Made by a program: the position numbers and the translations under genes. 64,000 bases of DNA, taken from the NCBI GenBank assembly GCA_032622095.1, contig CP136066.1:146287559-146351558 (forward strand). Reading direction: 5' to 3'. The notes under the pieces were generated by a model that was not told the origin of the DNA, did not search any database, and was given only the letters and a program-made list of their open reading frames with translations. Shown in pieces: positions 55,369 through 64,000 of this stretch. Numbering within the stretch: the stretch's first letter is position 1; the number at the start of each line of letters is the position of its first letter. This DNA comes from Siphonodentalium dalli (Eukaryota > Mollusca > Scaphopoda > Gadilida > Siphonodentaliidae).

Positions 55369-57262
55369 GCTGATTCTCTCCAAAAATATGGAAACGCATA
55401 CTGATACTAGTCCAAGTCTTCTCGTACTAAAACTAGCTAAGATTTTAGGATGGAGAGATGCTAGTGTTTAGTCCGAGAACGCGCGCATAGCCTTCTTATG
55501 GCACCAGTTAAGCGTTAATGACCCGCTCAAATAAAACCACAATTATATGAAATAAAATATCACAATTGCGACAATAAAAGATATTTTCCGCAGAAGACAT
55601 GCTATTTGATCTGAACCCCACATCAGTTGTGAATTGAAAGCGGTAATTTAATGCGAAAAGAGACATTTACCGCAATGTTTACCATATCTCAAGTTTGACT
55701 CAGTACGGTAATGAATCGTGGGCATGGTTTAACCCTAACACTGTCGCCTATGGGAAATAATTAGTTGAGTGTAACCTGCATAACTGGCGACATAGAGGGA
55801 AGCGTAGTTAATATTAAATGGATCCTGTTATACCTATATTAATAGTTTACTTTGATGCATTTCATTTCACACTTGACTGATTGGATTGCTGAACGAGTTG
55901 AGAAACTAGTATTGATGTTCAGGTCATACATTGAATAGTTCTTGTGTTAATTGAGTTAAGAAGTGGTTGCTATAGTATCCTATTGTTCTTGTCTTGATAA
56001 AGTCCGAAAAATCATCCAACATGAGGTACAATGAACCAAAGTCATGAATGTATGTTGGATTTAAATAACTGATTGTTGCTTTAAATGCTATTTCTAAGTT
56101 TGAAATGCCATAAAACAAAGTTATTTTTGCATAAGTGCATTTGACCAGCAAGGACTAATATACAGCTAGATTGGGTGAATAGCATTTGGACACACACTGG
56201 TTTTTGTGTTGAAGTGTTTCGCAAAGTCGCAGTGGTAATGTAACATGTTGTGACGTAGATGTTGGGTAAAAGTATGCATCTTTATAACCACGGTTGTTGG
56301 ACACAATTACTGAAATAAAATCGCCAAAAATCTATTTGGCATCGCAATTATTATAGGAGACTATAACTTGGGTATAAATTTAACTTTTTGTGAATTGTAT
56401 TCAGTCAGTGTCTAGCAATTGTGCCTTGGACTTGATCAATTGAGGTTGCATCTATTTGTGTTGATTGGGGTCGGTCAAGTTCCAAATAATACGGTATACT
56501 GGTAGTAGTTAACAGTATCAGCAACCAAGATGATCCGCGGCTATGGGTACATTTGTATCCGTATACACCACGTATTAAGATGGGTTAATATATTTCAATG
56601 AGTAGACACGAACGTGTCTCAATTAATCTTGTTTCCAAAATATCGAACCTTGTTATTGTGATTCAGAATGTTTAAGTTCCCCAACTGCGTCGTACGTATA
56701 TAATGATCATATAATTTAATGGATCTGGTTATACCAATTTTATACCTTTAGTTTGAGGCATTTCATGTCACTCTTGACTTAATTTATTATCGAGCTGAGA
56801 ACCGATTAATTATAGTAGATGGGTGTGATAACTTCTATTTCGGTGTCTGTGCGTATACAGTCAAATTTAGCATTTTCACATGAATGTTATTTTCCAAGGT
56901 CAATAATCGCTTTTTGAAATTCTTGCTATATCATGCTGCATCTGGAATTTGTAGTTATCGGTAGCGGGTAACGTCACAAGAGCTATCTGTCCTTCACCTT
57001 CGCAAACGTGTTGGTCATGTGATACACAGTATATAATATAATATAATAAGCATGGTTCCTTAATCAAATGAGTTGTGACTGGCTTAAAGGCATAGCGTAT
57101 ATCCAGGGACATAACTCCAAACTTGTTCTTGTTCGACTCAGTCTCAGACATAGCTGGCATTTGTCAATTTTTGCAAATATCCCGTAGAAGAGAATAGAAA
57201 ATAGTTGGAAATATTATATCATTACTATCGAATTCACCATTCAATGATGCATGCATATATCG
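55369..57262. other. Unassigned, with one diverged duplicated segment
   Basis: About 55817-55910 and 56718-56807 are diverged copies sharing TAATGGATCYKGTTATACC and GCATTTCATKTCAC. No gene. Minus-strand frames near 55924-56151 and 56900-57160 have no domain. Confidence 0.5.
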
Positions 57263-57536
57263 CAAGATTGATTGATTGGGGTTTATTGTCGCTTTAGCAA
57301 CTAAGGCCATATCACGACATTGCCAGTTTTAGTGGTGGAGGAAATCCGCACACTTGCGACTAATCTAACAGTGATTTCAAACCACCGACCATCGGCGAGT
57401 AACTGGTAACTCCACCAGATAACGATTTCGAGTTACAAAGTCCACCATGGAAACATGTGGATTTTAACCCTTATCGCCAGCACTGGAGGGCGAAACGGTT
57501 TGGAGTTGTACCCCTAACCGATTGAGCCACCGAGGC

Positions 57537-57539
<3 letters not shown>
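57263..57539 (-). mobile_element. tRNA-derived SINE, minus orientation
   Basis: Read on the minus strand it begins GGGCCTCGGTGGCTCAATCG, where TGGCTCAATCGG fits the tRNA A box. About 50 bp on GGTTAAAATCC fits the B box (GGTTCRANNCC). A body with GGATTTCCTCCACCAC follows and the tail is CCAATCAATCAATC. Length about 277 bp. It would be transcribed by RNA polymerase III and moved by a partner LINE. A (TA)n tract abuts its 5' side. Confidence 0.8.

Positions 57540-57577
<38 letters not shown>
57540..57577. repeat. (TA)n microsatellite
   Basis: About 19 TA units directly at the 5' end of the SINE. Confidence 0.95.
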
Positions 57578-57580
<3 letters not shown>

Positions 57581-58291
57581 CAAGATGCCATTGATGATAG
57601 TAGTCTGAAGTCAACAGAAGTCCCAATGTATAACTTATACCGATTAGATGGGGAAACTACATAGTACATCGATGCCAGTCCTTCGTGTATTTTCGCCATA
57701 ATAGAAAAGCCCAACACCAAAATAGCATGTGTGGTCTGGAATTCTATACGGGTTCACCACAAATGCTAAAACAAACTGGGTCTATTTGTAAACAGGGATT
57801 AGGAAAATTTCGGAAATGAGCCGGCTATGATAGCTAACCAGTCACGAATTGGTTGAGCCAGCCGCGAATACTATTTGTCGTGGCTTCGGGGTCTAGCTCT
57901 TACATGTAATCTACTTTAACGATATGTTTAAGGATGTCGTTTCAAATTGATAAATATCTATGCCATGACAAGGCACCGTATAATACGGAGTTGTGTCGGG
58001 GAGGGGGGGGGGGGTAGTACAAAATTTGCAGGAAGGTGTGACGTTGTTTTTGTTTGTTTGCTTTGGCATTTTTGGGTACCCCCCCCCCCCCCCCCCCCCC
58101 CACCCCAACCTGCAAACAAAAATGATGTTTTACTCTCAATGTTTTGACACCCACCTATATTGAATTCTTAATTCCCAGAGGCAATGTTTCTCAACTCATT
58201 GTTATTTTGGACATTGACAACTTCCACAATAACAGTAAGCATAATTATGTGCTTTTTATTACCAAACAAAAATACACAAATTCAACCTTGT
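57578..58291. other. Unassigned, with opposed poly-G and poly-C runs
   Basis: A G-rich run near 58000-58013 and a C24-type run at 58080-58101 face each other; TTTGCAGG and CCTGCAAA lie beside them in inverted order, so the segment can form a G:C hairpin or quadruplex. Open frames here read Gly or Pro runs and are not genes. Confidence 0.7.
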
Positions 58292-58456
58292 AGGCTCGGT
58301 TATAGGAAACACTGTACCATTTGCAAAAAGCCAAGCAAAGAACCATCTTTATTGTTGCATGCTGTAGACAAAATGGATTCATTTCCTGTTCCTAAAAATG
58401 CATATAGTCGGATTCCTTTTGTTGAAAAAAATGATCGGGCGTATTTGGGACGCTAA
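58292..58456 (+). other. Exon-like open frame
   Basis: TTCAACCTTGTAG gives an acceptor at 58291 and the frame GYRKHCTICKKPSKEP, then HAVDKMDSFPVPKNAYSRI, runs to a TAA at 58456. It contains one C-x2-C pair and reads like a real C-terminal exon, but no family is recognised and no partner exon was found. Confidence 0.3.
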
Positions 58457-59303
58457 ACGCGATATGAGAACGGTTTCTATACAACCGGTATGTCTATGTT
58501 TAGAATATATCTGTTTCCAGCTTGACATTTTAGTGGAAACAGGTTTTTGTGAGGCTTTTAATTGTGTACCCGTCTATTTTTTTCCGCCCACCTAGTAATA
58601 AGAAGACATGTTATTACGCATAGCTAGTTCGGTATGCGGCTTGTTTTGTTCATGGAAACTGAAAAACAGGTCAGATGTTGCCAAACATTCTTAATTGCAT
58701 ATCGTAATGTGAAAGTTGATCATAAAATTGTCAAATGAATTATATTTATGACTACATTTCCAATTTTCCATCAGTGTGCTATAGGTTTTCATGTGTGGTC
58801 AAATTCCATACTGCTAAATGGAAATTCGAATGCATCGATATAGCGGACAAATACAGTAACCCACCAGAACTCTGTTGTAAGGTATATGCATCAAATTTTA
58901 CATAAACAAATGATATCCCAGCACATGATGCATGTCTCCTGCATATCTAGTGCGATTTAGTTTAAACATATTTTATTGCCATATAATATATACATGTATA
59001 TATGTATATATACAACAATTGGGATTGGGACGCAAGTGCCGACACTTAGATTTGTCCCGTTCCCAGATAAACAAAGAGGGTTTATATAGAGAGGCACCGA
59101 CCGAATCGAAAAGGCGAATATATAGTTGTTGTATTTATAATGTGTATATTCTTGGAGCGGGTTGGACAACGGTGGGCGTTGCATGCAGAGCAATAATCTG
59201 CGATGTCATTTAGTCCTCTTATAATATATAAATGATTCAGTGAGATCTTGATTACTGATTACCGAGGGTTGTGATAAGTAATGGATTAATTGTCTGATGT
59301 GTG
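58457..59303. other. No recognised feature
   Basis: AT-rich; contains a TATACATGTATATATGTATATA tract near 58990 and nothing else that I can support. Confidence 0.4.
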
Positions 59304-59435
59304 GTGGGAGTTGTGGCCAGGTCGGGCGGTGCTTCACTAAACAAAGTATAATTTTGACAAAAAACAAATAAAAAAATTATATCAGTTCGTGCAACAAAGA
59401 AAATTATATATTGGGTAACTCCCATACAAGTATAT
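59304..59435 (+). repeat. Short repeat with GGGAGTT/AACTCCC ends, copy 1
   Basis: GGGAGTTGTGGCCAGGTCGG start and TATATTGGGTAACTCCCATA end; the 7-bp ends are inverted. The second copy is at 62641-62773 with about 85% identity. Possibly a small MITE. Confidence 0.75.
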
Positions 59436-59896
59436 GCAATTATACTTCCATGTGTGATTTTTACAGTACTGAAATGTGGTCGATAGATACATCTTGATAT
59501 CCACTGAATCGTGAGCACATCAAAAACTTTGTCCGTCTTTCCTCTCCATATATGTCAACCTAGAAATCTATCTGATCGCCTGTTCTTACATAGCAAGAAA
59601 GATAGCTGGATCTAGTTTTTATGGTAGTGCTGGCCGTTGTCAATATACCAATCAAAAATATTTTGGACAGGGTCGGCTTACATTTTTTGGTTAGGGTGGG
59701 GGCGAAATTTTCGCAATTTTTTGTTTTGCGATGATTTCAACCATTTTTACTACCATGTATCTACAGGACGTACTAATGATCCTCCTGAAAGAATTGTGTA
59801 AATCGGTTGAGAAATGTCCAAGTTACAGACCATCGAAAATTAAATAATTTGGCTAATGAAGGAGCATAGGAGAGGGTGAGACCATACCGGGGAGGC

Positions 59897-59901
<5 letters not shown>
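59436..59901. other. No recognised feature
   Basis: Spacer ending at the microsatellite that terminates the LINE fragment. Confidence 0.4.

Positions 59902-59963
<62 letters not shown>
59902..59963. repeat. (GA)n microsatellite
   Basis: About 31 GA units. On the minus strand it directly follows GGAATAAACATTAT, the 3' end of the LINE fragment, so it probably grew from the LINE's tail. Confidence 0.95.
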
Positions 59964-59966
<3 letters not shown>

Positions 59967-60733
59967 TGTTTATTCCTCCAACACATGAAGATAATATATA
60001 CATGAGTGAGTTGCAGCGTCAATGACATGACCAGTGATGTACAAACAATAATTATATACAGAAAGAGTGCACATGAATGTTATATGCTATTAATCATACA
60101 TGGATGTGTCAATTAAGCACAAAATACATATAAATGTGAGGCAGTCCATGAAAAGAATTTCCTCGTCACATAATTGCGTCATAATTGGGTGACTGGTTCC
60201 ACCGGCTGCATATATGCGAGAAATGCTTCTGGTGTGAGATTGTCTAGCAATGTGTATACTTGCACTCCGTGTTTGTTTAGAATTTTGTACCAGAAGGCGT
60301 TTCTCAGTTCTTGAATGTGAGGGGAGAAGCAGTGAAGGAACATATGTGACATCAGGTATGAATACGAGGAGTGACAGTGTTTGCACACTGCAGCGTTGTC
60401 ATATGTAGTTTTGGAGAGGATGTTTGCCATGCAAAGAGATTTCGCCAATATTTTGGGTTTTTCTCTAGCGATCAACCAACCTCTCAATACTGAGTTTGGA
60501 CAAGGCTTTACCGTGCGGAAAAAAGTCAGATGTGCATTCGTTAAGTTGGCAGTAGCTGTTGCGTTATGGGTATTAATATTCAAGTTCACGAGCTCCTTCC
60601 AGTGGCTTTGCAATGGAAACATTCCGCTATTTACAAAGGTAGTGAGATATTGGTATAGATTATACCTATGTAAATTGGAAATATATCCCTTGCGGACCGC
60701 AATATACCATTTATCAGTTTCTTGCCCCAACCG
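59964..60733 (-). mobile_element. 5'-truncated LINE fragment
   Basis: A coding end (60179-60733) followed on the minus strand by about 215 bp of 3' UTR ending GGAGGAATAAACATTATC and a (TC)n tail. Only the last ~0.8 kb of the element remains, typical of incomplete reverse transcription. Confidence 0.65.
60179..60733 (-). CDS. LINE reverse-transcriptase C-terminus
   Basis: A frame of about 184 codons without an ATG, preceded by a TAA. It carries the features of the region after the RT domain of CR1/Jockey-like non-LTR retrotransposons: WKELVNLNINTHNATA, then W-LIAR, and a Cys/His knuckle CKHC followed by H-x4-C in MSHMFLHC, then a conserved R-x3-W segment (LRNAFWYKIL). In intact elements this follows endonuclease and RT domains. 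It is a non-functional remnant. Confidence 0.65.
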   Translation of the reverse strand, partial: RLGQETDKWYIAVRKGYISNLHRYNLYQYLTTFVNSGMFPLQSHWKELVNLNINTHNATATANLTNAHLTFFRTVKPCPNSVLRGWLIAREKPKILAKSLCMANILSKTTYDNAAVCKHCHSSYSYLMSHMFLHCFSPHIQELRNAFWYKILNKHGVQVYTLLDNLTPEAFLAYMQPVEPVTQL

Positions 60734-60810
60734 TTACCGATCTACAGCATGGACAAGAAAATGACCTTTTTTGGCGCCAATTCCAATGAGCTAATTGACT
60801 AGCAAGGTTA

Positions 60811-62045
60811 ATGCAGGAGCGGGTATGCTGGTATCTCACAGGTAGGCCCCCGAAGTTTGACAGCTCTACTATAACAGCAACCTGCCCAACAGCGAGTGAG
60901 CTTCGGTGGGTTCAGACTTTTTGCAAATTCCAACAAAAATCAAAGGGGGAAATTGTCTAAAAAATGAAACAGTGGATATGATAGATAGTATCCAAGCGCA
61001 ACTTATTGATGTCTGCTTAATTGGCGCTAAGGTCGAAGGGTTACTCGTGGCGAGGCTTTATAATGTAAATAAGTTTTGTTAAGTGCTGTATCACTAACCT
61101 ATTTTCTCGCCAAATCCGACCGGGTTCATGAAGGAGCGAGCTAATGCAGGAGCAGGTACGTCGGTATACTTTTGCAAATATCCGAAAGTTTGACCGCTCT
61201 ACTAACAAAGCAACCTGACCAAAGGAGAGCTCGTGTTCAGGTGGGTTCAAATTGGCAAATTCCAACAAAGCCAAAAGTTGAAAAATACTTCAAAATATCA
61301 AACACGGAGATACAATTTTGCTGATGAGCGGGTGTGATAGGGGGTATCAACGTCCAACTCTGGTGCGATTTCTTCAGTTTCAGAGCAAAGGGTTTACTAG
61401 TGGCGACGCTATATAGCGTATAATACGTACTACATGCAGATGAACACAGCCTGCCATCGATATATGGCAAAACTCGAAATCCTCCAATATTCACGTCAAA
61501 TTCAAACAGGCTAATGAAGGAGCGAGTGAAATGCGCTAACAGGTACATCGGTATACAATAGGTAAATCCTGGAAGTTTGACTGTCGTGGTTTAAAAGCAA
61601 TCCGTCTAACAGAGAGCTTGCATCGGTGTGGGTCGAGGCTTTTGGCAAATTCGAGTAAATCTCACAAAGTAAAACAAAAAATGAAGAAATCGTGAATCGA
61701 GATAGAAGAAATTTGACGAGTGATTGTGGTGGGTACTATCCACGCGCAAATTCTGTGAAATTTTATAATTTTTCAAATAAATGCGCACTGAGTTAATCAG
61801 GATTAAGTGCCCGATATTACTTGCATTCACATGTTACATAGGAAAATACCACCGGATGACTGCATACACTAGGATATTTAATGCAGGGACAGGTATGTCG
61901 GTATACTGACAGATCGCCCACAAATTTTGACCGCTCTGCTATAAAAGCAACCTGCCCAACGGAGAGCTCGCTTAGGGATGGTTCAAACGTTTTACAAATT
62001 CCACCGAAACTCAATGGGGGAAAGGGGGGGGGGGGGGGGGGGGGT
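60811..62045 (+). repeat. Four spaced copies of a ~170-bp repeat
   Basis: ATGCAGGAGCRGGTAYGYYGGTAT, GTTTGACCGCTCTACTA, GCAACCTGCCCAAC, GAGAGCTCGC and GGTTCAAAC recur in order at about 60811, 61144, 61531 and 61881 (spacing 333, 387 and 350 bp), diverged to roughly 70-80%. Longer-range sharing (ATGAAGGAGCGAG before copies 2 and 3; GGGTTTACTNGTGGCGA after copies 1 and 2) shows that the whole ~350-bp period is the repeat. A G19 run (62025-62043) ends the last copy. Confidence 0.8.
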
Positions 62046-62546
62046 AAATCGCAAATCCAAATAAAACAAAATTGACGAAATTGCGGTAGTATCTATGAAC
62101 AACATTAGTGCGATTTTCTAAGTTTTTCAGCCAATGAGTATAGAATGTTGCACGGCCGTAGAATTAATATTAATGATATATCTTAAGACTTTCATGGCGT
62201 ACAATGGTATGTAGTAGTTTGCTTTGTACTGTGAGTGCTTCTTATAAATTAACAACCAGGATCGTGGCGTATTGCATAATATTAGTATCATTACAACAAT
62301 CATAACAAGGGTTTAAGGGTAGTAATCGCCATGGCAGTTTTAACAAATAAATCCTCATATATCATTAATAATATACCAACAAGTCGAAATTCTGAACTTA
62401 CAATCCTTGTCTACGATCTTTTTCTTATTCATATCTTTTAATTATTTAATACATAATTTCAATATAATATAAAGATTGTGTTCATTAAAAATTAAATATT
62501 CCATAGAAGTATAAAATATCTGGTATTTCAGAAATTTAAATCCTAG
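62046..62546. other. No recognised feature
   Basis: AT-rich; no gene. Confidence 0.4.
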
Positions 62547-62866
62547 TTTTGTTTTGTATTAGGTTTTGTAATAAGTAAGAAGTTTTGTAGAAAAAGACTG
62601 ATGCGATATCATTCCCCTGCAAGCTATTACATGAACAGTTGTGGGAGTTGTGGCCAGGTCGGGTGGTGCCTCACTAAACAAATTATAATGCGGCAAAAAA
62701 ACAAAAAAAATATTATTTCAGTTAGTGCAACAAAGAAAATTATATATTGGGTAACTCCCATACATGTATATAATTTTGTTTTGTATTAGGTTTTGTAATA
62801 AGTAAGAAGTTTTGTAGAAAAAGAATAGTGCGATACCATTCCCCCTGCAAGCTATTACATGAACAG
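62547..62866 (+). repeat. 92-bp direct duplication flanking a MITE-like insert
   Basis: TTTTGTTTTGTATTAGG through GCAAGCTATTACATGAACAG occurs at 62547-62638 and 62774-62866, differing at a few positions. Between them lies the second copy of the GGGAGTT/AACTCCC repeat (62641-62773). The insertion is therefore accompanied by a duplication far longer than a normal target site. Confidence 0.85.
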
Positions 62867-63549
62867 AACACATGTTTTGGCTGTCTGGCTGTAATACATT
62901 TTAAGCTGATAACATCTCAGGACAGTGAACTCAATCTTGACTTTCGAGTCATTGTTGACATTTTGTAGACATATCCATTACATATCATTTGTTAAGCTCC
63001 AATTCAACTTGAGATGGACGATATGTGATTTTATTTGTCAAAACAGTTCTTTTGTTGGAAGTTTGATGATGTTGAAGGAATAAATTCTCTTACGGACGTA
63101 ACGAGGATATTCATGAGAACTTTATTTATTTGGATGTGACCCTGGAATTTTGCGATTGTCGGGAGTTTGTGCAATTTCGAATGTTTTTTACTGAGGATTA
63201 AAATTCGCATGGCGTGAGTCTCTAAACATTGAACTATATATATGTATCTACCCTGAGGCAGAGCTATTCGATTGAAAACACGAATCGATCCAATATTAAG
63301 CCAGTTATATTATTGAACTGCATACTATCAACCTCGCCCAAGAAGTTATTTCAATCTAATATTATATTGGAACTATTGATGTAAACAAGGCGTGGGAAAA
63401 AATTCGAATTTGACCTCAGCATATATTATACTGGACAGTTAGTGCTCAGCCAATCACCGCACATGCTTCAGTGTCTGACCTCATCTATTGTTTACTACAC
63501 ATTCCACAAATACAACCAGCGTAGTACTGTGCAGTGAAGCAGATTAGTT
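62867..63549. other. Probable upstream region of the LINE ORF1-like gene
   Basis: No coding signal. An in-frame TGA at 63535-63537 fixes the ATG at 63550 as the first start. The region may be the LINE 5' UTR or flanking host DNA. Confidence 0.4.
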
Positions 63550-64000
63550 ATGTCCAATGCGGAAAGCGAAAAGCGACAACGTGAGTCCGACGGCAGCAGC
63601 TTGTCATCCCCAATGGATACAAAGAAACAACGAGAATGTAACTCATCATCGGATTCCGCTAACGTGTTTGGATTTGGAAATCCATATGACAATAGTACGT
63701 TAGAAGAAAATGATAGTCGACCTCACACACAGCCAATTCCCACACAGCCCTCCGACTTAATCAAGGAATTTAAACTGGTACTGCAAGATCCTGAGTTCCA
63801 AGAGTGCATGAAGAATATATTCAAGAATGTATGTCTTGAAGCTAACGTCAGGCTAGAGGGAAGGGTTTCTAAGATTGAGGGTGACAATGCCGAACTGCGA
63901 GCGAGGTTGGAAAAACTTGAGATGGACAGCAAGAGGCAGGTTAATCGGATCTATCAGCTGGAATCAGATCTCGATGGTTTAAATGAGTATGGGATGCGGA
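63550..64000 (+). CDS. LINE ORF1-like coiled-coil protein, partial
   Basis: Begins at the ATG at 63550 and stays open for 150 codons to the window edge. Residues 1-75 are Ser/Asp/Pro-rich with two basic KRQRESDG and TKKQRE patches, as in nuclear or RNA-binding leaders. Residues ~77-98 (PSDLIKEFKLVLQDPEFQE) are helical, and residues ~100-145 form a clear heptad coiled coil (LEGRVSKIEGDNAELRARLE). The frame ends in LESDLDGLNEYGMR, which matches the coiled-coil-to-RRM junction of animal non-LTR ORF1 proteins. These bind element RNA as trimers. The rest lies outside the window. Confidence 0.6.
   Translation, partial: MSNAESEKRQRESDGSSLSSPMDTKKQRECNSSSDSANVFGFGNPYDNSTLEENDSRPHTQPIPTQPSDLIKEFKLVLQDPEFQECMKNIFKNVCLEANVRLEGRVSKIEGDNAELRARLEKLEMDSKRQVNRIYQLESDLDGLNEYGMR

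Noticed and set aside
57942-58154. Gly/Pro-rich proteins
   Set aside because: Arise from poly-G and poly-C runs on both strands.
59773-60028. Ser/Leu repeat proteins
   Set aside because: Translations of the (GA)n/(TC)n microsatellite.

Overview
This window is nuclear DNA from an animal, most likely a marine invertebrate. The evidence is spliced-looking exons with GT/AG borders, AATAAA signals, two tRNA-derived SINEs, LINE ORF1 and reverse-transcriptase fragments, a FLYWCH zinc-finger gene and many MITE/foldback repeats. The DNA is AT-rich and intergenic sequence dominates; nothing looks bacterial. The species cannot be named from the sequence. Hairpin-ended elements carrying ~162-bp tandem units next to CA-rich or GACAGACA tracts resemble repeat architectures known from molluscs and other marine invertebrates, but that is inference.

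Layout. 0.2-7.8 kb: tandem arrays, local duplications and unassigned AT-rich DNA. 7.9-11.7 kb: the densest coding block, up to seven small genes all on the minus strand, some 3-10 bp apart or overlapping, with TATA-like boxes close to the ATGs. It encodes two C2H2 proteins (one broken by an in-frame TAG, one with a long poly-Gln tract), a PC4/p15-like ssDNA-binding protein, a basic protein, small membrane proteins and one unknown. The compact intronless layout is unlike the rest of the window and suggests a captured viral or Polinton/adintovirus-like gene block. No polymerase, integrase, capsid or packaging ATPase is visible, so the class is open. 12-17.2 kb: MITEs and inverted repeats. 18.2-19.3 kb: a probable terminal coding exon with poly(A) signals, then a two-exon FLYWCH gene carrying a 3-bp duplication that creates a stop. 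20-29 kb: exon-like segments on the minus strand, including one that resembles the Walker-B region of a helicase-type ATPase. 29.8-44.3 kb: interspersed and tandem repeats, a TTAA-flanked element with perfect inverted termini, and large palindromes. 44.9-54.0 kb: a SINE followed by a nearly identical 4.5-kb tandem segmental duplication. 53.2-55.0 kb: the longest ~162-bp satellite-like array, ending in a hairpin. 55-64 kb: unassigned DNA, a second SINE, a LINE 3' fragment, a spaced four-copy repeat, and the start of a LINE ORF1-like gene that runs off the right edge.

Apart from the minus-strand block, the genes do not form a visible pathway. The other story is repeat dynamics: several families recur (the CAGCCCT MITE three times, TTAA-flanked elements three times, hairpin-ended arrays at least six times), and the 4.5-kb duplication and a perfect 54-bp-arm palindrome look very recent.
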